A stretch of DNA of 64,000 bases from Sorex araneus (GCF_027595985.1 NC_073311.1:43961539-44025538), one strand, 5' to 3'. Positions 23,162 to 35,072 are shown, counted from the first letter of the stretch. Translations and numbers: made by a program. The notes: generated by a model not told the origin, from the sequence alone.

Positions 23162-23335
23162 CTTTTGTTTGTTTGGTTTTTTGCTTTTTGGGTCACACCC
23201 AGCGATGCTCCTGGCTTTGCACTCAGGAATTGCTCCTGGCAGTGCTTGGGGGACCATATAGGATGCCGGGGATTGAACCCAGGTCGGCTGCGTGCAAGGC
23301 AAACGCCCTACCTGCTGTGCTATCGCTCCGGCCCC
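23162..23335 (-). mobile_element. SOR SINE, antisense
   Basis: Nearly intact: TTTTTGGGTCACACCCAGCG to TATCGCTCCGGCCCC. Flanks TTAGAAAGTAT (23,151-23,161) and TTAGAAAGCAT (23,336-23,346). Confidence 0.95.
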
Positions 23336-23539
23336 TTAGAAAGCATTTTAAAACAAGGAAAAGAGATGCTTTTAAAAGCAAGTGGGAAATGACTGATCCT
23401 TTCACCTTGTACTTCTAGGAAAACTTATGTGAGTTAGACTTGCATAGTATATTTTTGGTAAATAATTGCCAAATAACTGAAATAAAAACTCCAGGCTAAG
23501 AGAGCACATTCTTTCAAAATCTCTTGACATGGGAGGGTA

Positions 23540-23781
23540 GGACTGGAACAATAGCACAATGGGTATGGTGTTTGCCTTGCACACAGCTGACCCAGGTTCG
23601 ATTCCTCTGCCCCTCTCGGGAGAGCCCGGCAAGCTACCGAGAGTATCCCGCCCGAACGGCAGAGCCTGGCAAGCTACCCATGGCATATTTGATATGCCAA
23701 AAACAGTAACAATAAGTCTCACATGGAGATGTTACTGGTGCCCGCTCCAGCAAATCGATGAGAACAGGGTGACAGTGACAG
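23540..23781 (+). mobile_element. Type B SINE with 10-bp target duplication
   Basis: Head with B box GGTTCGATTCC, body GCAAGCTACCGAGAGTATCC, RTE-like tail, ending GACAGTGACAG. Flanked by TGGGAGGGTA at 23,530-23,539 and 23,782-23,791. Confidence 0.9.
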
Positions 23782-24266
23782 TGGGAGGGTATTAAATCCA
23801 CTTGTATGTTATGTGTCTTATCTGAGACAATCTTTACCAAAGCTTCATGTCCTGGATTGTAACTTTCCTTTGGCTACAGTGAATGGAGTGTTACTTAAAT
23901 ATATTTTATTCTAATTCATATGTGGTGCAATCCATACATGTCTTATAGATTTGTAGAACTTCTTTCAAACATTTGTTTTTCAATATAATCTGTAGGCTCT
24001 ATAAGTTAGATCCACTTTGGTGTATGACTAGTTTTATTTTTTTCTGGGTAAATTTTCATGTCTACTTCATGGCAATGACCTTAAAGCTATACAGAATTTT
24101 TTTTTTATGGTTTCATTATTTTGAAAAAGTTGGAGGAAGATGATTCAGTGCTTGACAAAATTCCCTTGAAGATCTCATTTTTTGAATAAGAATAGGATAA
24201 GAAAATTGTTGGTCATGATTTTTGAAAATTAACTTACCCAAAGTATTTTTTTTTACTTTAAAAAAG

Positions 24267-24657
24267 TTTTTTTTTTTTTTATTAGAAATTCACTGTGAGC
24301 TACAGTTACAAACTTAGGAACTTTCGTGTTTGTGTTTCAGCCATACAGTGATCATTTACCCATCCCTCCACCAGTGCCCATTCACCTCCACCAATGATCC
24401 CAGTATCCCTCTCACCACCCCCACCCTATCCCCCATCACCCCACCCTGCCTCTGTGGCAGGTCATTCCCTTTTGTTCTCTCTCCTTTTGGGTGTTGTAGT
24501 TTGCAATAGAGGTATTGAGTGACCATCACGTTCAGTCTATAGTCTACTTTCAGCTCGAATCTTTCAACCCAAATGGGTCCTCCCAATATCCTCTACTTTG
24601 TGTTCCCTTCTCTATCTCAGCTGCCTTTTCCCCCAGCATGTGAGGCCAGTTTCCAAA
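24267..24657 (-). mobile_element. L1 3' end just downstream of IGF1, same strand
   Basis: Complement of L1 3' UTR (ATTCACTGTGAGCTACAGTT; CCACCAATGATCCCAGTATC), very close to 12,940-13,290. On the minus strand it reads in the same direction as IGF1 and begins about 50 nt past the inferred IGF1 cleavage site. Confidence 0.85.
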
Positions 24658-24731
24658 AGCTATATAGCATTCTTAAGAAATGACACATTACACCATTGTC
24701 CAAAAGAACAAATTAACCAAACAGGATTATT

Positions 24732-24737
24732 TTTAAT
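24732..24737 (-). terminator. IGF1 distal poly(A) signal ATTAAA
   Basis: ATTAAA on the minus strand lies about 26 nt before the inferred cleavage point near 24,706, with a GT-rich element after it. A canonical AATAAA also sits upstream at 24,764-24,769. Either could be used; the spacing favours ATTAAA. Both lie in sequence closely matching the end of the human mRNA. Confidence 0.65.
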
Positions 24738-24763
24738 GTAATTACTAAAGAAAGATATATCAT

Positions 24764-24769
24764 TTTATT
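24764..24769 (-). terminator. IGF1 distal AATAAA hexamer
   Basis: AATAAA within GTCATAATAAAATG on the minus strand, in a conserved block. It is about 58 nt from the inferred transcript end, farther than usual, so it may be an auxiliary signal or direct an earlier cleavage. Confidence 0.55.
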
Positions 24770-27337
24770 ATGACATTCTAGCCATACATTTTCAAAATAT
24801 GCTTATTAAACAGTAAATGTAAGATAATGATTCAGTTAGTTACAGTTTTAGAAATTATTAGGAATAATATTCCTCTGCCATAAATGAATAATAATTTCAA
24901 ATACAATCAGAGTTAATTTAATAAAAAATAGGCTTTGGAACTAAGATATAATGTACGACCAATCATTATTTTCTGGTTTCAAAATAGCAGGGAAAATTAA
25001 TTCAGTGTCTGCAAGTTTATCGATCACCCTTGGCCTATGAACGCGATAAAAACAAATGAAGCAAAATCCATGATGTCATCCCAGTTCTCCGAATTCATTA
25101 ACTCTCTTAGCAAAGTGATCTGCCATGGCCTTTAGGCCTTTCTGTAAACTGAATAGAAGCTGCAGAATGAGAGTTTTTGATGTTTTGAATAGACATTTTA
25201 ATGATACACAGACACAGATCAGAGATGGGATAGACGGAGGTTTCAGAGTCCTCCCTGCGGTGTGTTTAGCAGCAGGTACAAGATAAATATCCAGATCAAA
25301 TCAGATTAAGGGATTAACAGGAGTGACTTTGCTACGGGTGGGTAAGTGGGTGCTCGCAAGAGATTTTAGCACTCAACTTTCATTTTCCCTACATGTACAT
25401 CAGTGCATCTGGGGTGAAAGAAAATGAATATATATATTTTTTTCTTTTAGGGCATCATAGGCCTGAGAGAGATTTTCAAAAGGAGAAGGATCTTGAAAGG
25501 TTGTTTTGAAAGTGACAGGTGATTCAGTGAATGTTCTCCATCAGGCTTCATTTAGACTTTGTGTTTCTGTCTAAATTAAACTTTTTCTTTCAAAACAGTA
25601 TCAATGAGAGCAGAGAATGAAGAGAAGGAGGGACCAGTTTAAGGTTGCTGTGGCATCACCAATGAACAGTGAACATGTGAGCTGTATATTTTTAATCAGA
25701 GTGTGAGCTGTATGTTTTTAAAGAGGCCCCTTTTGATTTTCAGTTTCAACTTGGTCAGCTCTATGTAAAAAATTTGAGGCAGATAAAACATGAATAAAGG
25801 CTGGAAGGAATAAAGACAGTTTCAAAAGTCCCCTGTGCCACCAAATTAACTGAGAGACTTTTTTTTTTTTTGAAAAAGAATTCTTCCAGATAGGACTTGG
25901 CTATTTAAATGGATACTTTTATCTTGTACCATACGCACTTAAAGCTTCAGTCTTCGCATCTCTTTTTATTTTTAAATATACATCACACACACAAAAAGAT
26001 ATCTACGTGTCTTTCTAATACCTAACAGGAAAGACTTTTAGAATATTAAAATAGCAAGAAGCAATAATGTACTACCGGATTAAACACTAGCATGGAAAAC
26101 AAACAAACAAATCCCAAAAAAAGAATCAACAAAATTTTCCTCTTCATTTTGTCCCCTCAGATTCTGACTTTTTGGATGATTGTAGGAGAGGGACAGAAAG
26201 AGTTACGAGTGTATTTTAAATTTTCAAGAGAAATTATTCCCTAGTGAATAAAGTCGATTTACCTTTTGAAAACACTGGTGGAAAAGCTCAGGTAATTTGG
26301 GTGGGAACAGAGCTGAGGAGAACGTGCTCTAATAAATTAGGACACTCTTTTAAGATGAAAACTAGCAAAAATGCTTTAAATAGTCAGATTATAGCATTAA
26401 CAAGTCAAACATACATTTCTATCTAGCCTATAGTTTTAAAGAGTCTATGTGGGTTTAACTTATCATTCCTCATTCCAATATAAAAAAAAAAGAGAACCAG
26501 TCAGGTTTGAGCACTAAGATATTCATAATAACTGTAAAAAGTAAAAAAACCACCCTCCCAGTAAAAATGAAACAAAAAGTCTTCACAGATTGTTAGCCAG
26601 CAATTTCTTCCAACAAGTTCTCATAAATTCTTCTTTCCTTAACAATAGGTAACTGCCATCTCAGAGGGAAACACTTCCCAGCATTTCCCAGTGAGACTAG
26701 TGATTGCTTTTTTTTCTGGGAACAACAGTTCTTTGAGTTGTTTCGATGAAAGGAGAACATCTTCTATAAACTAGCAAATGCCAGAGAATTAGTCATCGAG
26801 GATGTGGCAGAAGCTGGTTTTGTTTATTTGCAGGTGAAATTATCTATTGTTTCTTCTTTGTATTTTTATTTTCTCCACTTGCTAACTATCTGTCTTGGAG
26901 CAGAGAATACAAAAATCAACAAGAAACCGAATCATCTTATTCTGTTCACTGGTTTGCCTTTACGGTCATTTTCTTTTTTTCCATTTATACTCCATGCTCT
27001 TGATCAAGGTATTTAGTTGGATAATATATTGCTAAATTTGATATATCTGGGGACCAGCAAAATAACAGGGACTTCTAATTTTAAAAATTGTCTGTCTTCT
27101 ACCCCGACACCCTCAAACTCACAATTTGGTGAATAGAGTACTACTTGTGAGTGACAAAATGTTGAAAGGTGGTGGTGGCTAGACTTGATGATATTTTATT
27201 AAGCCATATATTTATAGAATTGTTGTTTTTCATACTTTAAAAAAATATGTCTATGCTTTCTTTTTTTTCAATTTTCCTTTTTTTTTCTTTTTTTCTTTTT
27301 TTCTTTTTTTTAGTCAAGTACTTTCTTAAAGAAACAA

Positions 27338-27345
27338 TAGCACCA
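27338..27345 (-). promoter_or_regulatory. Second miR-29 seed match in IGF1 3' UTR
   Basis: TGGTGCTA on the minus strand, flanked by the conserved GTGGTGCTATTGTTTC context. It is the second of two 8-mer miR-29 matches in the UTR. Confidence 0.65.
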
Positions 27346-29617
27346 CGTTGGCATAACTGGCCAAACAATAAATGGGAAAGCAAAATGTGCTACATCTTTC
27401 ATTTTCAACACCCTCCCAAGTGCATAAACTAGGATCAGAAACCCTGGAGCCACCACAGTGCATGGGATAATTTCATCAATCAGACTTTGACATTCCAAAG
27501 AGGGAAGATTCTCAAGGGAAGTCAGGTTTTTCTTCTGCTTCTTTTTTTTTTTAAATTAAGATTTATCAAGGAAGTGATTTAGTCAAAGAATTCATTGGAC
27601 TGTTAGAATGAGTATGTCTGTGCGTGTAGGCATGGAAGTATGTGCACGGATGTGAGTGTATGTGGAAGGCAGGCATTGTGACAGCTTTCTTTATCAATAG
27701 AGGAATGGGTTCTAATAGATGTCTTAACATTTTTATGGGATCTCCTTCTTGAAACTGTTCAGATATAATCGTTATATAATTTGGGGGAGTGAGAACAGAA
27801 ATCTAACGTAGGGAGTCAATATTGTTAATTTAATGGAAACTATGACTAGAAATGGAAATCTCAACCTTACCAGCATTTGCAGCTTTTCCTATCAACATAC
27901 AAAAAAAAATCGTAGCATTTAAAAAGTCTAAAGCAATATAATTCCAAAGCAAAGCATATAAAGTTGTTTCAGCTATAACATTTTGGGTGCTCCTGCCCAA
28001 AAATCCTGGATTATCCTGCTATAGTAATGTGAGGAGCAAGCAACTTATAGAGTTTGCTACACATTAGCTTCTTTGGATTTTTTGAAAAGAAGACAGTGAC
28101 TTAGTATAATCAGTACATTTTTCATTAGTTGGCTTTTGATTCAGTTGGAGAAGATCATGTGTTAGGAAAAGTTAAGAAAGATAATTCAGCTTTACATATT
28201 GTAGCTTTCTTGCTAGGGCATTTTTGCCTATGAATAGAATCACTCCATGAAAAACAAAAATAAGTCAAAAACTCCTTAGAATTACTTTCTCTAACTATGG
28301 CAACCCACAAGTCTCCTTGATCGCCTGTGAAGTGTTGCTGGGAGTTTATTATTTTAAAAGGTTGAGATAAGACATCAGACAGTGGAGTCTGGCATAGGCA
28401 TATCCTTGGACTAAACCCCTCTCTCTGAAAAGCAAGTGAAGAGCAGAAATTACAAGGTTTCTCTGACTTCTGCTGGCAGTGGCCAGAACACTGTATAGGG
28501 AGCTTGGCAGTAATGAGGGTTAAGTTGCTTGCGGGCTGAGCAGGGGTCCCACTAGGTGAGCTCTGCATTTTGCAGTGTGCAGAAAGCCAGAAAGTTTCTT
28601 TCCTTTCCTCTTCCTGGCCTCTGAACCTTGAGGTGAGCCAGTGGGATGAAAACTAAAGATGTTGATTTTGTTTTCCATATACACTTTCCAAGAATGAAAG
28701 GGATAAAGTGTGCATGAGGTAATCAACCCCAGGGGAGGTTTAAAAAAAAAAAGTTCTAAGACTGATAAAAAGATCTGAATGACAGATGATTCATTGTTCT
28801 AATGAGAAAATCTTGATCCACAGACACTTGGGTGGCCACGGTGGGCCAATCTTCATCACTGGATTTTTGGATATCAATTTTTATTTGAGTGGATTAAAAA
28901 ATATCCACGAAAGGCCAAGAAGCCCCTCTTGTAAGGACACAGGAGGGAAAATTTCTAGTTGTGGAGGAAAATTTTGTCTTTCAACTAGCAACTGCAGTCA
29001 AGCATATTTTAGCAACTACAATACTATGTGCATATATATATCTATATATATATATAAGAGCAAATTTTATTAAAGAAACTGAGTTTTTAACTAGATATTT
29101 GTCTAACATTTATTTAACATATTGGGGCTTTTTTTCACTTGACCCAAGAGAAATGGTAACTGCATTTCAAACTGAATAGTGTATCACTTATAATTGGAAA
29201 AGGATGACTAATTTATAACTGCCAGGAAGTGTATGAGTGACAGCATCGGCAGTTAGTTAATCACCCTTTTGCTGGGAGAAATCTTTTTGCTTTTCTCTTT
29301 TTCTCTTTTCCCATTTCTCTCTTAAACTTTGTACTCCTAAATCCAAATGCGGAGTTCAAAATCAAATTGTGAATCATATTTCTGGTTCATTTTGAAAATG
29401 TCTTACGTGAGGTTTGAGCTATTGTCATTTAACAGCTGGTCACCTATGTTGACAAAAATGCCAAGTCAGGGACTTTCAGCTACTCAATTTCCCAGGAACC
29501 TGTCAGTGGATTTTTTTTTTTAAATAAAATTCCTTACATCCCAGCAACTCAATGACTCTGACCTTGCACTCTCTAAGCAACCCAGGGTAAACATCTGGAA
29601 CTTTATCTTTTCATCCT

Positions 29618-29745
29618 CACACCACCCTGGTGAGGTAGGAAGATGGCATATTGCCCCTATTTTGCAGAAGAGAAAACTGAGGCACAGAGAGGTGAAATAA
29701 CTTGTCCAAGGTCACACAGAAGTGTGTCTGTGGCAGAATCAGCAT
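29618..29745 (-). mobile_element. MIR SINE exonised in IGF1 3' UTR
   Basis: The minus strand reads the MIR core: TGTGACCTTGGACAAG, then CACCTCTCTGTGCCTCAG, then CTGCAAAATAGGGGCAATA. MIR predates placental mammals, so this was part of the transcript early on. It carries the let-7 match at 29,631-29,638. Confidence 0.9.
29631..29638 (-). promoter_or_regulatory. let-7 seed match inside a MIR element, IGF1 3' UTR
   Basis: CTACCTCA on the minus strand is an 8-mer let-7 match. It falls in the MIR-derived segment, in the part after the MIR core where MIR consensus itself reads CTACCTCA. The human UTR keeps the same MIR and the same site as I recall. Confidence 0.6.
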
Positions 29746-30029
29746 ATTTGTCTCTCCAGGGAGAGAAAGAAACCAGAAGTGTTGAAATTCCTAGCGTTCT
29801 GCTTTTCCCACTCCTCTCTGGACTCGCCCATCAATTCATATCCATGATCTTTGTGTCTTACATTTTCCTAAAAAGGCGTAATGGGAAGAACTGATCTTCT
29901 TTCTCCCCCGTGAGTGGATTCTCAGTCCCCTTCCCCTCTGTGGCATCTTTGGCTCCAGGATTCCCCTTTTGCTTTTGCTTTCTCCTTTTACCATTTTGGC
30001 CAGACTCTTTCATATAACAAACTACAAAA

Positions 30030-30037
30030 TAGCACCA
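30030..30037 (-). promoter_or_regulatory. miR-29 seed match in IGF1 3' UTR
   Basis: TGGTGCTA on the minus strand is an 8-mer match to miR-29. The same site with the same flank (ATGGTGCTATTTTGTAG) is present in the human UTR as I recall it. Confidence 0.65.
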
Positions 30038-30820
30038 TTGTACTAAAAAAACAGAGTTTTGCATACGGTTGATATATCCTGTATTATCGATATGCTAAAT
30101 TTACATAGTGCTTTATATGGAAAAACATAAAGAGAGAGAAGTTACTAATTAGGTTACATAAAAACATATCATTGGATGGAACAATGGAAAGTTTAAGACT
30201 TTAATATGCTTCAAACATATGCCTAAAAATGATTAGCCTCAAAGTTGCTACCACTTACTTTTTTTTTTTTAAGTAAGAGGTGGCAAAATAAAGCTTTGAG
30301 TTGAAAATAAATGCATCCAATTTATATTTGGTACAAATGTCACAGATAGAGTTTTGTGGGCCAAAGACTGGTGTAATATTTGATTGCTTGTTCTTGCTAT
30401 GGAGGAGGCCACGTTAGGCAAATACAAAGGCCATGAGAGGGGAGGGGAGATAGACAAACAAGATTATTAGACATTGTAAAACAAATAGGTTGTGGTTGTG
30501 TAGAAAGAAGTGCAAATAAAAAAATTAATAAACCACTTATACAAGGCTGCTGAATGAGTGGCTCCAATAGCCAAGATTCAGAGACAAATTTAGTGCAATT
30601 GGATCTATACAACACCCATGCTTTGTGGCTCTTGAGAGGCAGGGTCTAAAATATATATATGTGTGTGTATATATATGTATATATGTATATATTTTAAGTG
30701 TGTATATACATATATTTCTCTATTGAACATTATTGATAAAGGATCAATAGCAATCTACCAACTCCAAGACCATCTTTTGCAAGGTGCAAAGCTTTTAACA
30801 ATCACTCCTAAAGACAATGT

Positions 30821-30828
30821 TGGAATGT
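30821..30828 (-). promoter_or_regulatory. miR-1/miR-206 seed match in IGF1 3' UTR
   Basis: ACATTCCA on the minus strand is a full 8-mer match to the miR-1/206 seed. It lies 155 nt after the Ea stop codon, in a block nearly identical to human. miR-1 targeting of IGF1 in muscle is established for other mammals; function here is inferred. Confidence 0.7.
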
Positions 30829-30982
30829 TTACTTGCGTATTTCATTGGGGGAAATGCCCATCTTTTGCATTGTTATTATCAAACTTTTTTTTTTTTGGTA
30901 GGTCTTCTGGTGTTCAACAGACAATTTGTGCAGAACAAAAGATCCTGCCGGTGTTATGTCATTCTTCACTCTTCAGGACTTC

Positions 30983-31042
30983 CTACATTCTGTAATTCTT
31001 GTTTCCTGCACTCCCTCTACTTGCGTTCTTCAAATGTACTTC
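30983..31042 (-). CDS. IGF1: IGF1 exon 6 coding part: Ea peptide C-terminus
   Basis: Terminal coding segment of the main (Ea) IGF1 prohormone. A pyrimidine-rich acceptor (TTTCTTTTTAG) ends just above 31,042. In frame with exon 4 it reads EVHLKNASRGSAGNKNYRM and stops at TAG (30,983-30,985), identical to the human Ea tail as I know it. It includes the Asn-Ala-Ser glycosylation sequon at residues 92-94. In the alternative frame set by the 52-nt exon 5 insert, the same bases encode STFEERK and stop at 31,017-31,019, so both overlapping frames are conserved. The intron to exon 5 is about 14.3 kb. Confidence 0.97.
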   Translation of the reverse strand, partial: EVHLKNASRGSAGNKNYRM

Positions 31043-31569
31043 CTAAAAAGAAAGAAGAAGATGTAACATCAACTTGACGAAGTTTTCTTACCTACCCATT
31101 CATTGATAATATTGAATCACACCTTTTATCTTTAAAGTCCTACTCATCTTTCCTGAGAAAGACATACATACATGGGTGTATGGGTCTTAAGTTTTTACTT
31201 TAGCTAATCCTCACTCAAGCTACTTTAGTGTAACCTGTCGTGGCATGGCACTACAAATACTGTAACAGCACACCAAAATGTGTTTCTAGCCCTCTATTCC
31301 TATTATACATTTACTGATTGGAAAGAGATCATAATAAATTTAATCTCTGGCCTAAAGGATATTTACCAAATGAGAAAGAAAGATCACTTTCTAGGACCAC
31401 CTTGTTTAATTGTAGCTTGTTCTGCTTTATTTTTTGTTAATAAACGATTTTCTTTTTTTTTTCTTGCATTTTTGCCCATTTCTCCTTTAGCAAGTGGAAG
31501 ATATTTAAAAGTTGAGGATTAGAAAGTTTTCTAATTGATGTAGAATTTGCAAAATCACAGATATCGTGA

Positions 31570-31765
31570 GCTGGTCTCAAACCCCAACTCCCTAATATCC
31601 TAGCTATGTAAATTTGTAAAAATGAAATCTCAATTTTTTTATCCTAAACTAGAAGGATGATACTTTCTACCTTACAGGATTTAGGATTAAAGAATTAGCA
31701 CAAAATTCCACTTTCTATAGATCTGGCACATGGGAAACACTATATAATTATTAGCTACCAACATA
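31570..31765 (+). mobile_element. MIR element, IGF1 intron
   Basis: CTAGCTATGTAAATTTG, AAGGATGATACTTTCTACCT and TCTGGCACATGGGAAACACT follow the MIR order. Confidence 0.7.
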
Positions 31766-32927
31766 TTATTACAGAATTACTCTTTCCCCTCCCCTTCTCT
31801 CTCCTATTTTTTCTTGCTTCTTCTTCGCATTTCACATCTATTTGAAACCAGCTATTTCAGGAAAAAAAATTCTTAGAATCTTTGCTTTGGTTCTATTATT
31901 CACTCATTAACAAGAAATGTGGTTACCCAACAAATATTGAGTCTTTCTCAGAATGGAAGCCCTGTGATAGCAAGTTACCTAAAAAAATTTTATCTTTCTT
32001 TTTTTTCCTGCTGTGAGAACACTCTAAACTGACAATACAAGAATAGTATAGCTGCTCCACAAATAATTATAGAATGAATGAAAAGAATAAATGGATGAAT
32101 AAGTATAAATATGGACCTATGAAAAGAGGTGAAAAGTTCTATTTCTCTAATATTATTATATGATCATTGAATAAATATACACAGTAAAGTTTATTTAGAC
32201 AAATTAAATGTGAAATAAATCAAGAGGAAATGGCATTTACATTTATATACTAAACTTGCTTCCTCCCTTGTTTCTACCTCTAGCAGGAGGCCTTCTACTG
32301 GGGACATAGTGGACAAATATTGGTACAAAACAAGACTCAAAGAGCCAGAGTGCTTCTTATCCCCAGATGTTTCCATCCAGATTCAAAATAAGAGTTGCAT
32401 TATGGTGACTGGAATCTCCAAAGTCTGCCTCCTCGCTAAGGTAAATGCCTACTCATTTAGAGCTTAAATGCCTCTCACCTAGAGCTTAGAGATTTGTAAG
32501 GGATCTTAGGTAACCTCCAAAGTCGAGACCTGGAGAGTAAACTAGGGCAGAAGCAGTTTTCAATCCCTGAAAATGATAGATATTGGCAAGGCCCATAGGG
32601 ATTTGGAATTTTTTTTTCCCCCCACATATGCTTTTCAGCTCTACCTGGAACATTTAGGTGGCCACCACATCCTTCATAAAATCTAGTCTGCACTTTGTAA
32701 ACTGCTGATTAATATCCTGCACAACCTGGATAGAAGGAAACTGTTCATTCAAATAGCTGGCATAATTTCCACTACAGAATGCTGCAAACTTTAGGTAGAT
32801 TGTCACCTAACATTCCCCCCCAAAGAACCTACTTAAATTTCCCCAGTGATCATACATTTGATAAGTCTGCTTCTCTTTGTGCTGTACAAAGCATCTACTG
32901 TGGAATAACAAGTAAGCTTGCATTCCT

Positions 32928-33099
32928 TTTTTGCAGGTGGCCACACCCAGAGGTGCTGTGGATAGGAGGTAGTATTCCCAGTTCTGTGCCTGAGGTCTTT
33001 GAGGACGGTGCTTGGGGGGCATTTGCTTTGGGGGTGGAATGGGAGTCTTGCACACAAAGCAAGTGCTCAGCTCCTTGAGCAATCTCTCCAGCTCTCTAT
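32928..33099 (-). mobile_element. Diverged SOR SINE with preserved target duplication, IGF1 intron
   Basis: GGTGGCCACACCCAGAGGTG, GTGCTTGGGGGGCAT and AGCAATCTCTCCAGC form a worn complement of SOR, yet TTGCATTCCT is perfectly duplicated at 32,918-32,927 and 33,100-33,109. Confidence 0.8.
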
Positions 33100-33611
33100 T
33101 TGCATTCCTCATCCTCTATCTTATTCTGCCTTGTTAAGGTAATTTTCCTAAAATGTGGAGTGAGACCTTTGAAACTGCAGGGTAGGATTGCTAACAACCC
33201 AAATTCCTCAAAATTTCCTGTTCAATTCTCAATGGGTCCTCATCTCAAATATCTATTTTGGAGAACATAGGCTGTTACCAAATAACTAACTAATGAACAG
33301 ATACAAAAACATATTGCAAGTTTTAACTCTTTTGTTTGTTTGCTTAAGAGCTTAGAAAAAAACAATTAAGAATCTGCATAATTCCCAGAGGAAGGAAACT
33401 CAGTTAGGAATGAAATAGCAACTTCTTTTCTTAAAAGCCAGATAAAATCTTCTCTCTTAACTCTTAACTTTTAATTCCAAATTTCCATTAGAAAAATTTC
33501 AGGTCTATTCAATATTTTCTTTTTCAAAAAATCAGGGCTTTACAAAAAGTTTTGAGTCAATCGAATTGGTCTTATCTTTTGTCCCCAACAGAGATTTCTT
33601 TTTTCCTCTCT

Positions 33612-33735
33612 ATTTTTTTAGGGGTGCAGGGGAGTATTGGGCCACACCTGGCAGTGCTCAGGGTTTACTCCTGGCTCTGTGCTCAGGAGTCACTCCTGGT
33701 GGTACCCAGGATGCAACCCAGGAAGCAGAAAAAAG
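33612..33735 (-). mobile_element. Partial SOR SINE, antisense, IGF1 intron
   Basis: GGGCCACACCTGGCAGTGCT, GGTTTACTCCTGGCTCTGTG, CAGGAGTCACTCCTGG and GGATGCAACCCAGG; the tRNA head is missing. Confidence 0.75.
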
Positions 33736-34886
33736 AGACAAACATGTTGTACTATCTTTCTGGCTGGAGATTCTTTTTCTTTACTCTGAAAGAAGAGGTT
33801 TAGAATATAAATTTGGGGCAGAGGCATCCTCTGGTCTTTCCCAGTCTCCTTCCCCACCCCCACCCCCAGGTCTGTCTAGGAATCACAGCAAAGTCATGGG
33901 CAGAAGCTCCCTTGAGTCTAGCTCCCTCCACTCCAAACACGGCCGTTCCCATGCACACACACGCTGAAGGCGGAGGCCATTCAAACCCAGCTGCAATGTC
34001 AATGTTGTCTGGTTTCCATTTGGCTTCCTTCCCAGGCTTTCACGTGCGACTTCTTTGTTGCAGACAATGACAGTGACAAAACAAAAGCACTCTGGGATTT
34101 GGTCTCAGTTGCATCTGTTGCTTTGCTCATTGTCTTAATTTAATTACTCTGGCTACCGGTGACAATGGGCGGCAAGTGGAGACATGTTAGAAGCAGCCGG
34201 CAGAGCTGGCACTCACCTTCCATGCACTTCTTAAAGAGTTATGAAACTGTCCCACATTTAGCTAAGCAAAAAATTTTCACTTCAACAGCTTGTCCAAGAC
34301 AAACAAGCCAGCTGAAACTGTTTCTAGTACACAACTAGACATATTTTTAAAAGCAAAACAGTAGTGAGTAAATACTGTTTCCAATTGACGTGGGGGGAAG
34401 GTAAGATTATTTGAAAACAACACCGCTTTGCTTCTCACTCTAGCTCAAGGATGCTGGCTGAAGAAATGTATTCCTTTGAAAGGTTAGCCAGCTCTCCCGG
34501 TAATATGGGTAAGAGGGACTTCATTTGTGATAAGCATTATTACACATTGTGTGACATATTTGTAGAGATTTAAGAAGTGGGAGAATGTTCTGAAAGGGTC
34601 ATTCACATTCCCCCATGATGCCCTCTCATGTTTACTCCCAGGGAAAGCTACCCACAGACTTTTCGATTAAGATCATGGAGTGTTAATGACATTGACAATA
34701 ATAATTATATTAATCTTGATTAACATGAGCACATCATAAGTTTGCATAATCGTTTCGCCAACTTTTCCCCACCACTTCATGAAGTGATGTTATTTGCAGA
34801 CATTCACAATAAATCTAGGCTCACTGAGATTTGGGGGCTTCCTTGACGTTACATAGAACAAACACATAGACCAGGGATTAATCATA

Positions 34887-35072
34887 TTTATTTATTTTTG
34901 CTTTTTTGCTTTTTGGGTCACATGCGGCGATGCACAGGAGTTACTCCTGGCTCATGCAGTCAGGAATTATTCCTGGCGGTGCTCGGGGGACCATGTAAGA
35001 TGTTGGGAATTGAACCCGGGTCCACCACGTGAAAGGCAAACTCCCTACCCACTATGCTGTCACTCCAGCCAA
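34887..35072 (-). mobile_element. SOR SINE, antisense, with 15-bp target duplication
   Basis: TTTTTGGGTCACATGCGGCG to CTGTCACTCCAGCC. CAGGGATTAATCATA is duplicated at 34,872-34,886 and 35,073-35,087. Confidence 0.95.

Larger units (their letters stand above)
24706..30982 (-). other. IGF1: IGF1 3' untranslated region (~6.3 kb)
   Basis: Long exon 6 UTR that controls mRNA stability and translation. It matches the human IGF1 3' UTR in order as I remember it: the AT-rich tract after the coding end (30,650-30,712), an exonised MIR (about 29,620-29,745), an A-rich tract (minus strand, 27,260-27,312), the block around 25,030-25,300, and the terminal block containing AATAAA at 24,764 and ATTAAA at 24,732. 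The human Alu is absent, as expected outside primates. No open reading frame in this stretch is conserved; the 137-residue one at 28,155-28,568 is chance. The end near 24,706 is taken from the human mRNA end; a GT-rich stretch follows (24,680-24,697, minus strand). Confidence 0.9.

Noticed and set aside
28155-28568. 137-residue minus-strand open frame
   Set aside because: Lies wholly inside the IGF1 3' UTR, with no recognisable domain and no reason to think it is translated.
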